Of a stretch of 64,000 nucleotides of DNA, positions 46,512 through 56,168 are shown in pieces. The DNA is from Dactylorhiza incarnata (Eukaryota > Streptophyta > Magnoliopsida > Asparagales > Orchidaceae). Where the stretch lies: NCBI GenBank assembly GCA_033032865.1, contig JAWHQI010000009.1:12294001-12358000 (forward strand), read 5' to 3'. How positions within the stretch are numbered: position 1 is the first letter of the stretch; the number at the start of each line of letters is the position of its first letter. The notes under the pieces are model-generated. The model was not told the DNA's origin. It saw only the letters and a list, made by a program, of their open reading frames with translations, and did not search any database. A program made the position numbers and the translations under genes.

Positions 46512-46775
46512 ATTTTTAGGTACACGCGGGTAACATCCTCTACGTACAAGTAGGCTATTCCAGTTGGAATTTTCCACAGAAAATAAAAAAATTACAACTG
46601 TAATTTTTCGGAACTTGTTAGAATATGAGTAAATGAGTACTTAAATTGATTGTAAAAATATCATAACTTATATTCCGTAATTTATTTTTGTTACAATTAA
46701 TTTTTTGTTAGCGAAAAATATAATTTAAGCATAAAAAAATACCCTATTTGCACGGTACCGCGTGTACCTAAAAAT
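46512..46775. mobile_element. 264-bp MITE with 18-bp terminal inverted repeats
   Basis: ATTTTTAGGTACACGCGG at 46512-46529 is perfectly inverted at 46758-46775. The interior is AT-rich with no coding potential. A target duplication could not be fixed, so the superfamily is left open. It lies about 200 bp upstream of the ENGase start. Confidence 0.75.
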
Positions 46776-46973
46776 CACATTTCCACTCAAGGCGTGATAC
46801 AGTGAAAGAAAGTACACATCTGCATCAGATATCGATCGCGGGCCCATTCCCATGGAGACCCACACAACGATCATAGAAGTCAACGGCCATGGCGAATCCT
46901 CCTCAGCTTCTTTATTAATCGTCGCCCCGCTGGTAATGTCGAATCCACTCACCTACTCTTTCCCCACCTCGGC

Positions 46974-47330
46974 ATGGCGGCGCCCTCAGATCCGGCGCAA
47001 CCATCTGTCCCCATTTCTTACCCCATCACCGACCTCGAAACTCTACTCTCGCGCTCCTACTTCCACTCTTTCCATCATCCCTTCAATGCTTCCTCGGTCC
47101 CCCTTCCCGCAGCCTCGGTGGAGGCGCCTCCTCGTCGCCGGATCCTCGTCTGCCACGATTTCAAGGGCGGGTATACCGACGACGACAAGTGGGTTCAGGG
47201 CGGCTCGAACGCCGGCGCATACGCCGTTTGGCACTGGTACCTCATGGACATCTTTATCTACTTCTCCCATTATCTCGTCACCCTCCCGCCGCCTGGATGG
47301 ACCAATGCTGCCCATACTCATGGAGTCAAG
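46974..47330 (+). CDS. ENGASE: Cytosolic endo-beta-N-acetylglucosaminidase (GH85), exon 1 only
   Basis: The 119-codon exon begins MAAPSDPAQPSVPISYPITD and contains LETLLSRSYFHSFHHPFN, RRRILVCHDFKGGYTDDDKW, AYAVWHWYLMDIFIYFSHYL and VTLPPPGWTNAAHTHGVK. This is the N-terminal part of the GH85 barrel of plant ENGases, which cleave the chitobiose core of free and protein-linked N-glycans in the cytosol. The exon ends GTCAAG with the donor GTAAATC at 47331, matching the position where plant proteins continue VLGTF. The catalytic residues lie in later exons, which are not found in the following 16 kb. The upstream Met at 46852 is in another frame. The frame is intact, but whether the gene is complete beyond the window cannot be seen. 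Confidence 0.85.
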
Positions 47331-47525
47331 GTAAATCTCGCGGCTTCTATTCCAAATTTACTTTCTCTTTTGATTTTGTATAACAGGCCGGCGCTAGGTT
47401 TGGTTCCTACTACTTTGTAGGGTAGAGTGTAGCAGAGAACTATGGGATTTAGGGTGTTCCGACGTGATGGCCTGAGGTGGCGGGGCCATTTCTAAGCTAA
47501 TCTTTGTTCATTTTCAGATATCCCT
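47331..47525 (+). other. ENGase intron 1, first part
   Basis: This non-coding sequence follows the GTAAATC donor. It ends at the TTA target site (47526-47528) where the PIF/Harbinger element begins. CTTTGTAG near 47418 resembles an acceptor, but no GH85 coding sequence follows it. Confidence 0.55.
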
Positions 47526-48499
47526 TTAGAGCATCTCCAATGTGGATCTCAGAGATCCCCATTGTACCATGTTCTCCAAATATGGAGAACATGATTAGAG
47601 CAACTCCAACCATGTTCTTCATATTTGGAGAACATGATATTTTTTAATCTATATATATTTTATTATTTATATGTAAATAATATTTATATACTTATATGTA
47701 TACATAAATATATATAATAATAATTATAATGATAAATAGTGTAGCCAGAAATTATATCCTCGCCGCCGTCATCCTCGCCTCCGGCGTGAGTTTTTGGTTA
47801 TTTTTTTGTATTATATTATTTCATTATATTCTTTTATTTTTGTAAGTTTTTTTTATTTCAATATTAATCTCGTTTTGTAGGTCTCAAAAAGACGATTTTA
47901 TTAATATATTATATATCATATTTGGAAAATTATATTAGCGGCTACTAAGATTATAGTTTTATATGTAAGTTTTATAAATAAATAAAATTAAAGTTTTTTT
48001 TTTAAAAAATACACATAAAATAAGCATCTTATAAATATGTATACATAAATATATATGCATATGTATACATGTACATGCATATATAAATATATATAATAAC
48101 TATAGTATTATTTTTGTATTATATTATTTTACTATATTCATTTAATTTTTTTAGTTTTTTTATTTATTTTAAATTTGATCACATAACTAGAATAAAATAA
48201 GCATTGCATAATTCCAAATCAAAATATTACATTTAGAATTAAAACTAAAATTCTGATAGGTCATCACTTGGTTCGCTATGACTTCCGCGCGCGCTTTCCC
48301 CATGTTGTTCTCCTTCATACCCTGGTATGCCATAGTTGCTTCTTCCATACTGGCTTCCTCCGTGCTGGTCTCCTCCGAACTGAGGTCCTCCAAATTGGCT
48401 TCCGTACTGGCTTTCTCGGTACTGACTTCCTCCAAATTGAGGACCTCCAAATTGAGGTCCTCCAAATTGAGGTCCTCCAAATTGAGGTCCGCCGTGTCG

Positions 48500-48507
48500 G
48501 TCTCCTT
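48500..48507. repeat. Target site duplication GTCTCCTT (left copy)
   Basis: Eight bases GTCTCCTT precede the element at 48508 and recur at 49493-49500. An 8-bp duplication is typical of hAT transposition. Confidence 0.8.
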
Positions 48508-49492
48508 TAAGCCTGTAAGCAAAAACCAACCGAACCGCCAAATCGAACCGAACCAAACCAAACCGCACGGTTTGGTTCGGTTTCAGTATGTCACGGTTCG
48601 GTCACGGTTTTGATTTTAGAAAAACCATACGGTTCGGTTCGGTTCATGGTTTTGCATGACAAACTGAACCGAGTCGAACCGAACCGTAGTGTATAATAAT
48701 ATGTAATTACATTTATATTTTTTGTAATTAACTATATCCATATTTTGATTTAATTATGCCTATAGTATATCATATTGTGGTCACTGTTTTAGTGTTTTTA
48801 AGTTTTTATTATATGATTAATTGATTATATATTTATATCCATATTTCAATTCACGGCTTTTAGAGGATATCAAATACCAAATAAGCATCGCTCGACCGCT
48901 CTCGTTTAGACGCTCAACTAGGATTTCCCATCCCCGCTCGCCGCTTGGTCCTCGCCAATTCCACAATAAATTGATTTGTCAAGTCCTTGATTTGTGCTCA
49001 AGATTGGTTGCGGGCTTCGCCAATTCCACAAGAAATTGAGGCAAGATTAACTGATATGGCCGAGCTTGAGTCATGTAAGATAACAAAAAAATTTAGTTTA
49101 TGTTTTATTATTTATTTTAAATATTTGATTAATTATATATCTAATTTTTTTAACTTCTATATTTTCAGCTATTGTAGAGAATTCTGGACTTTGTGGAGCT
49201 TTTGCATATCATTTAAATTGACATGTTGTGCTTCATATAGAGTAATTTGAAAAAATTTCATTTATTTTTATTTCTAAGTATAAACTCTTGTTTGTGAATG
49301 TAGTTGTGATTTTAAAACATTCTTAGAATACATATTATTTAAACCACCAAAACCAAACCGATTCGGTTCGGTTCAGTTCGGTTACAATGTTTGAGCGGTT
49401 CGGTTCGGTTCCAAAATTTTAGAACCACATAGGGGTGGTTCAGTTTGCGATTTTGCTTGAAAACCGAACCAAATCGAACTGTTACAGGCCTA
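48508..49492. mobile_element. Non-autonomous hAT-type element, 985 bp
   Basis: The ends TAAGCCTGTAA and inverted TAGGCCTGTAA with an 8-bp TSD identify an hAT-like insertion. Both subterminal regions (48530-48700 and 49350-49480) are filled with inverted and direct copies of CGGTTCGGTT, probable transposase-binding repeats. The centre is AT-rich, with a GC-richer block at 48890-49070. No transposase domain is recognised. Confidence 0.75.
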
Positions 49493-49813
49493 GTCTCCTT
49501 CATACTGACTTCCTCCATAACCACTACCTCCATATACGCCTCCTCCATATTTAGTTCCTTCTAGTGATGAAGATCCTCCAAATAGTGGTTTTATAATGTT
49601 TCTATTCATAATAACTTGTTTTTTTTGTCGAAAATACTGCCGCTCTGGAGTTCCTTTGATGCTATCCAAATCTATCATCATGATATCGTGATCTTGTTTA
49701 GCGCTCTGAAGTTCTAGTCGTCTCTTTTCATTTTCTGCTTTTAACTTCATGAGCTCTTGGATAGAAGACCTATCGTTTGTTCGTTGTTCTTGCCCTCTCT
49801 TTAAAACCTATAA

Positions 49814-51785
49814 AGGTCCGTTCGGTTCGCAGGTTTTGATCTTAAAGAATTGGAATTCAGTAAAAACAAAAACCAGTAGGTTTTGGTTTTGCCTGAATTC
49901 AAAAAAAAACTGTTCGGCTGCAGGAAGGTTTTGAGCTGCAGGAATTGTAATTGAGCAATTTTGTTGTTCGGATGCAGGATGAAATTCATTCACAGGAATT
50001 GCATAAAATTAGAATTTCTGTTTAAAACTTTACAAACAACAGGTAAAACAAATTTTAAAAAACAAAAATTAATATAAAAACAACACGAACTAAAGATTCA
50101 TTAACCACAAATTGTTCTAGTAAACTGCATGAAATAAAACCACGATTCCAAAAGTAGATAAAATGTGACACTCCACTAAACATAAAAAGTAGAAATACAA
50201 CAACAAACTGCGAACAAACATAAACACGTCATCCTCATGCGCTCATAAGTCATAAAATTGCAAGTGAAGCCACGTCAGCCTCATGCGCTCTGGCAGAGCC
50301 ATGAACGTGTCGAACTTCAGTTGGCTGGCACCTAGAAGATCCATGACTTTCACTAATTCCACCTCCTGCAGATTCGGTAGTCGAGCAAGTGCTTCATAGA
50401 TTTGAGTAGAAGGTGCTATCAAAGCTTCACTGCTTTTTACGATTGCGGCCACTGCGTGCTCTATACTATCTGCCATTTTATTTATGGTATTTGCTATTGC
50501 CTCGCCAGGGGTTGTCTTCCTCTTCCTCTGCCTATTGCTCCCCCCTGATGAAGGCTCTGCTGCGAAGTTGCTTTCTTCACCCACTGACTCTCCATCCAAC
50601 TCAACGACTGCCTCGTTTGCTGTCGCCGCAAAAGTACCTGTTGCCTTGTCATTACCGCATAATATGCCTAAATCGGCCCAATTAATGATTACCTTATCTC
50701 TGTAGTGCTTCACAGTAGGATGAGCCTGCACAAAAATATTGAATGCAATAAAAATATTACAACAAAAATATTGAATTACAACAAAATTATTCAGAAGTTG
50801 CTCAATGTCAAATTCAGAATTAAATATGTTGCTGCATCTCAACTTCTTGCATTGCTCAATGTCAAATTCAGAATTAAAAAGAGAACACTTCCAAAAACAA
50901 GATCTCTTCTGAATAATATATATAGAACGACATCAAGAAGTTGGACATACACAACTAACACAATTTTAACTTGCTCATTTTAACTAACACAACTAACACA
51001 ACACCGCAACCTCATCACAACACCGTAACCTCATCATAATGGCATTGCTCATTTTAACACAATTTTAACTAACACAACTAACACAATTTTAACTTGGACA
51101 TCACAACTAACACAATTTTAACTTGGACATCACAACTAACACAATTTTAACTTGGACATCACAAATGACATTATGAGTTATACCCCTCCTCATCTCATCT
51201 TGTACTTCCAACATAAAATAAAACAAAAGACTTGGCCTGAAACAACAAAATAAACAGAAAATCTACTGGTAAAACTTGTCGTGAAACAACAAAATAAATA
51301 GAAAATGTTATACCTTAGGATGAAGACGAGGAAGATCTACTGGAATGAACTCGTTCCTACCGAGGACTTGACCTGAAATAGAAAATAAAACAAAAGTCTG
51401 AGAATGGAGGAGATGAACCATTGAACCGAACGCCTGGAACAGAAAATCTACTAGAAAAACGAAGAGGCTTGATATTACAAAGAGGAAGATAAATAAGAAA
51501 TATATGCTCACCTGTTGCACGCCGGCGAGAAAAGGGAGTGAAAGCGGCGCCGGGCGGAGAAGATGATCTCCGGAAAATCGCCTAGGAGCGGGATTTTTCC
51601 TTTGCGGCGGAAAACTTGGAATAACTGGGGCTCGGGACAGTTTTTGAGGATAAGAGGAAACTAAAACCTAGGTTTTAGGCAATTCCAAAACCCAGGGGCA
51701 AAACCATTGAACCGAACGCCTGAAACGGTTTACTTATTCCGAAAACCAAAACCGTGGGTTCAAAACCGCTAAACCGAACGGACCG
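49814..51785. mobile_element. Second PIF/Harbinger-type element nested in ORF1
   Basis: The terminal inverted repeats AGGTCCGTTCGGTT (49814) and, inverted, CGGTCCGTTCGGTT (51785) are flanked by TAA (49811-49813 and 51786-51788), a PIF/Harbinger-type 3-bp target. Inside is part of an ORF1-type gene (50243-50725) and candidate 5' exons, but no transposase, so it is non-autonomous. Confidence 0.8.
50243..50725 (-). pseudogene. C-terminal exon of a Myb/SANT-type ORF1 (L10-interacting MYB-like)
   Basis: After an acceptor TTTTTGTGCAG the exon reads AHPTVKHYRDKVIINWADLG, LCGNDKATGTFAATANEAVV and SNRQRKRKTTPGEAIANTIN. It ends with LPNLQEVELVKVMDLLGASQ and LPERMRLTWLHLQF before the stop. This is the usual C-terminal layout of plant ORF1 proteins called L10-interacting MYB-domain or At2g29880-like. 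The N-terminal Myb domain is not found. A small segment near 51320-51380 with splice-like borders (GQVLGRNEFIPVDLPRLHPK) could be a remnant upstream exon. The long N-terminal extension of the frame to 50842 is intronic. Confidence 0.6.
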
Positions 51786-52597
51786 TAATATTTCTTCATT
51801 TTTTTTAGTGTGGGCCTTAATATCATAACTCTTACCACTCAATTTTCTCCTCCTCTCTTTTTCTTGCTTTCTTCCATTAGGTCGATTAATGGAAGTTGAG
51901 ATCGGAGATTCTTCATCACCAGTACTATTAGGATTCATTTCATTGCTATCTGTATTTAAGTCTGTACTTCTCCGTTGACTGAGAGAGTTAGAACCTAAAG
52001 TTTGTGACATGTCAATATTCTGAGAGTTCATACCTGTTGTAGATCCAGACGTATCTATCCCCTTCTCTATATTTTTCAAGATAGACCAAACATGATAAAA
52101 CAAGAAGCCTTTCTTCTCTTTTGGATCGTCGCCATATAAAATTTTTGCTTGATTGAACTACAAAAATACATTATTTTAATAACATATTAATTAATAGATT
52201 TAATATTTAAAATCTAAAGAAATACTTACAATATCGAGTTCAGATGCACCGCTGGGGTTTCGTTGCTCAATCTGTCGAATATATCTTCAAAATTTGCTAG
52301 CCTTACTTCCCAACAAGGACCAACGACATGAGAGAGATTTTGGGGTTCTCTGTCCTATGCAAGTTTGAGGTCTTGTGCTGTGAAAAATGGTTGAAACTCT
52401 TTCCCATAGCCTGTGCTCTTTTTGATTACTCCCCATAACTTGGTCTTCTGAGACCTCAAGCCAAGCATAACATAGTGCTTGATCTTTTTTAGGGGAGAAT
52501 GCTAGCCCACGGTTGGCAGACATGACGAAAACTAAAGGACGTGGAGAGTGCTTGATTTTGGAGAAAGAGTGATGATTACTTATAGAAGTCTTGGGAT

Positions 52598-52625
52598 GAG
52601 GGGGGGGGGGGGGGGGGGGGGGGGG
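52598..52625. repeat. Poly-G tract (about 27 G)
   Basis: A near-pure G run lies between the ORF1 start and the 84-bp array. It produces a Pro-rich artefact on the minus strand. Its length may be uncertain in the assembly. Confidence 0.9.
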
Positions 52626-53060
52626 TGGAGAAAGAATCCAATGCTGGGGAAAAACAAGACTCCAGAATTGATGTTGACAAGATTGATGAGTTGAAAGGGA
52701 GGTGTGAGTGGAGAAAGAATCCAATGCTGGGGAAAAAAACAAGGCTCTAGAATTAATGTTGACATGATTGATGAGTTGAAAGGGAGGTGTGAGTGGAGAA
52801 ATAATCCAATGCTGGGAAAAAACAAAGCTTCGGAATTGATGTTGACAAGATTAATGAGTTGAAAGAGAGGTGTGAGGGGAGAAAGAATCCAATGCTGGGA
52901 AAAAAATAAGGCTCCAGAATTGATGTTGACAAGATTGATGTATTGAAAGGGAGGTATGAGGGGAGAAAGAATCCAATGCTGGGGAAAAACAAGGCTCTGG
53001 AATTGATGTTGACAAGATTGATGAGTTGAAAGGGAGGTGTGAGTGGAGAAAGAATCTATA
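52626..53060. repeat. 84-bp tandem array, about 5 units
   Basis: AATCCAATGCTGG recurs at about 52635, 52718, 52803, 52886 and 52970, with a broken copy at 53053. The mean spacing is 83-85 bp. Units include AGAATTGATGTTGACAAGAT and GATGAGTTGAAAGGGAGGTG. The array lies between the divergent ORF1 and transposase starts, i.e. in their shared promoter region. Confidence 0.85.
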
Positions 53061-53157
53061 TAAACACCACTTCCGGCTAACCAAAAATACTTTCAAAACA
53101 ATTTATATAAACACAACAGCTGTCTATCCACATATACTTCCCTCGTACAAAAAAATG

Positions 53158-54450
53158 AACTATGGAGCAGGGTCATCCCATTTGCGATCTTCATCGTCTT
53201 CAGATAATGAATTATTTTCGCAACAACTTCTCCAGTGGAAAAAAGACACTGATGAATGAGAGAAAGAAGATGAAATTTTAGCTCATATGTATGCCTCGAA
53301 TAATGCCATAATCGCAACTCAACTTCAAGATGATGCGCGTACGCGACGACGCAGAGGTTCAATACTTGGCCACGTGGTAATCAATCAGGGGAGGATTGAA
53401 GGTAACACTAGACTTTGGAATGATTATTTCTCTGAGCATCCCACTTACGGGTAAACATTTTTTCGAAGAAAATTTCACATGCGGAAGAATCTTTTCCTTC
53501 GTATTGTCGCTGCAGTGCAGGAGCATGATAGTTTCTTCATTCAAAAGAAGGATGGTCTGGTAAGCTTGGATTATCAACTTTATAAAAAATTATAGCAACA
53601 TTTCGAATGTTGGCATATGGAACATCAACTGATAATTGTGATGAATACATTCAAATTGGTGAGTCAACCGTGATTCAATGCATGAAGAGATTTTGCACGG
53701 CGATATGAATATTTGCGATATCCTAATGCGAATGATCTAACAAGATTATTACAAAAAGGTGAAGAACGGAGGTTTCTGGGGATGCTGAGAAGTTTGGATT
53801 GTATGCATTGGCAATGGAAGAACTGCTCAACAACATGGGCAATGCAATATTCTGGGCGTCATTGTGGGTCAACAATCATTCTCGAGGCAGTAACATCGTA
53901 TGACTTGTGGATATGACATGCATATTTTGGTTTACCAGGCTCTAACAATGATATTAATGTCCTGCATTCGTCCCATTTGTTTGCCAACTTAGCACAAGGT
54001 ATTACACCTACTCATTATACAATCTTGGGATAAAATTATGATGTTGGTTATTACTTAGCTGACGGAATATATCCGAAATGGTCGACACTAGTTCAAACTA
54101 TTTCTCAGTCACACGATAAAAAAAACACTTTGTAATGATGCAAGAAGCACGCTGAAAAGATGTAGAGCGAGCATTTGGAGTTCTTCAATCACGGTTTGCA
54201 ATTATTAAGGGGTCATCCCGTTTTTGGGATAAACATGTGTTACACTATATCATGATAGCTTGCATTATAATGCATAATATGATTGTCGAAGATGAACGAG
54301 ATGAAAATGAAGATGTTGATATTTCTACGCCACCACCGACTCAGAATGTTGAAGAGATGGACACAAGTGAAGCTGAAAGATTTCGTCAATTCCTAAATCG
54401 TCATAAAAGATCAGAGACAAAGATGCACATTTCACACTTCGAGATGCCCT
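53158..54450 (+). pseudogene. PIF/Harbinger DDE transposase, degraded
   Basis: The plus-strand wording is MNYGAGSSHLRSSSSSDNEL, EDEILAHMYASNNA, RGSILGHVVINQGRIEGNTR and LWNDYFSEHPTYG, then FHMRKNLFLRIVAAVQEHDS. The catalytic core reads GMLRSLDCMHWQWKNC (first Asp), SGRHCGSTIILEAVTSYDLW, FGLPGSNNDINVLHSS (second Asp), YYLADGIYPKWSTLV and ERAFGVLQ (Glu). The end is MIACIIMHNMIVEDERDENE. This is the DDE_4 architecture of plant PIF/Pong transposases. At least five stops or frameshifts (for example after KKDTDE, and at WI-stop near 53916) break it. Confidence 0.85.
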
Positions 54451-54914
54451 GATTGAACATTTGTGGGCACGACATGATAATGAAGCAATGTAATTTTGAA
54501 AATTGTATGCATATTAATTTGAATGTATTTTGATTTATGTGCAAGTTTATTCTGTAAAACGTCTTCTCTTCCTCTTTATATGATCAATAATAATTAAAAA
54601 ATATTCAATATTAGTCTCGTTTTGTAGGCCTCGAAAAAACGAATTTATTGATATATTATATGTCATATTTGAAAATTTATATTGATGGTTACGAGGAATA
54701 TATTGAAATCGATGAATTTTATAAATATCTCATTTAAAAAAAAAATTTAAAAATACATTAAATATTAAATCCAGCCCCCTCTATTTTCTCTCCCCCGCCT
54801 CTAAATTTAGAGGGGAGAGAGAAGATCTCTATTTTTAGAGAGCAAAATGACGCTGCATTGGAGGAAATTAGTGCGGCATTTTTAGAGAATAGAGGTGGGT
54901 TGTAGATGCTCTTA

Positions 54915-56168
54915 CCAAGGTTTTAAATGTCGGATGTCAGGGACATGTCGGATTGGGTTTTTAGATGTCGGATGTCGGATGTCGGAGACATGTATGAGAC
55001 ATTTTAAAATGTCGGATTCCTACTTATATTATAAATTATAACATATTATCTTAGGTTAGCTTTATCAACTACATTAACCATTCATCTATTTTCATTTTTC
55101 ATTATATGTAACTATGTATATCTTCATTTAGTTTTGTTTTTGTTTTTTTGCAGGGATTTTATGTGCATTTTCATATATGATGTTGACAATGAACAAACCA
55201 AGTAACTAATAAGAAACTTAAGTGCAGTGAATATACCTTCCAATCGGGATAGATGATCTTGTCAATGACGATGTTGTGAATCTTTCCACCTATTCAAAAA
55301 TGTTTCTAAGTTCCAATTTCAAACATACCCCTAGACAATATGTACAAACAAAAATATGAAAATATATGACAAGTTATCTTACATGTTGAATATGAAGGAA
55401 TAAGGATAAACTCAAGCACTCCATCCAATAAGGTCTGAGATCAGGCTCCACTGTACTTGACCTTTGAAGAGCAACATCAAGTGAAGCATTTTCGGTTATT
55501 ATCCTTAAAAAACGGAGAACCCATTTAATTTGGAATACAAATGAAGAAAAATGGAATGTTACCTTCAGAGGAATTTCATTTGACCAACCATTTCAACAAT
55601 CAACATCATGTTAATTCCTGCAAAATTAATGCGACTAATATAAAAGTAGAATCATGTACATCTCAATTTTCACATGCCCCTATCATGCAAAAGTGTAAAT
55701 AACGGAAGAAAGAACTAGTGAGATAAATAATAATAACCGCCATCTCAACAATTACAACAAGCTATAGCAATAACAATATCCGACAGATCACATGCACAAA
55801 CGCCAAAATAGATAAGCAAATGCAAAGTTGTAAGCAAGTTGATGTCAGTAATAACCGCCATGTAGCAATCAACATCATATGTCACTAATCCCGTACTCCT
55901 GACCTGATGTCAATCTTATATCTAAAAACTATCATATGTCACCAACAGCTCATGTATTCAGGAGGCCTGAAGCAAAAAGGAAAGAAAAAAGTATTAATTG
56001 AATATTTTATGTATAACATTAACATGTTACATGTGAGACAAAATCATACATCCTATTCGCTCTTGTCAGTTTCAAAATCTTCTTGTAACATATTGTCTTC
56101 CTCATCTTTCTCCATTGATGAAGATGGTGTGCCAATGTTTAGGTCGTCCTCGGCTTCCTCAATTTCCA
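54915..56168. other. hAT element left terminus and 3' flank, no gene
   Basis: Starting at 54916, CAAGGTTTTAAATGTCGG resembles an hAT end. It is followed to 55015 by about seven copies of ATGTCGGA, probable subterminal repeats. The remainder to 56168 is AT-rich, with short degenerate stretches only. I see no gene in it. The opposite terminus was not found. Confidence 0.45.

Larger units (their letters stand above)
48245..52532 (-). pseudogene. PIF/Harbinger ORF1 (Myb/SANT-like), interrupted twice
   Basis: ORF1 proteins of this superfamily bind the transposon ends and assist the transposase. Exon 1 (52532-52232) reads MSANRGLAFSPKKDQALCYA..LEVSEDQVMGSNQ..LWERV and PKSLSCRWSLLGSKASKF, then a TGA and IEQRNPSGASELDI before donor GTAAGT. 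Exon 2 starts at 52158 (FNQAKILYGDDPKEKKGFLF) and includes RRKLSGKSYDIKAHTKKNEE. The frame is then broken by the element 49814-51785. It resumes at about 49800 with RQEQRTNDRSSIQELMKL and KAENEKRRLELQSAKQDHDI, runs into a GGSQYGG-type Gly/Gln/Tyr repeat, is broken again by 48508-49492, and ends near 48245. Start chosen at the Met before the SANT-like domain. Non-functional. Confidence 0.75.
47529..54911. mobile_element. PIF/Harbinger DNA transposon (degraded, 7.4 kb) in ENGase intron
   Basis: The termini GAGCATCTCCAATG (47529) and, inverted, GAGCATCTACAACC (54911) are flanked by TTA (47526-47528 and 54912-54914), the classical PIF/Harbinger target. It carries the two divergent genes of that superfamily: ORF1 on the minus strand (52532 down to 48245, interrupted) and the DDE transposase on the plus strand (53158-54450). 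A second TTA-GAGCAACTCCAACC at 47595-47611 may be an alternative left end or a small tandem insertion. Both genes have stops, so it is inactive. It would have lost about 3 kb before the two internal insertions are counted. Confidence 0.8.

Noticed and set aside
46852..47334. 160-codon frame starting METHTTIIEV as the ENGase start
   Set aside because: It is in a different frame from the GH85 sequence; the Met at 46974 opens the frame with ENGase wording.
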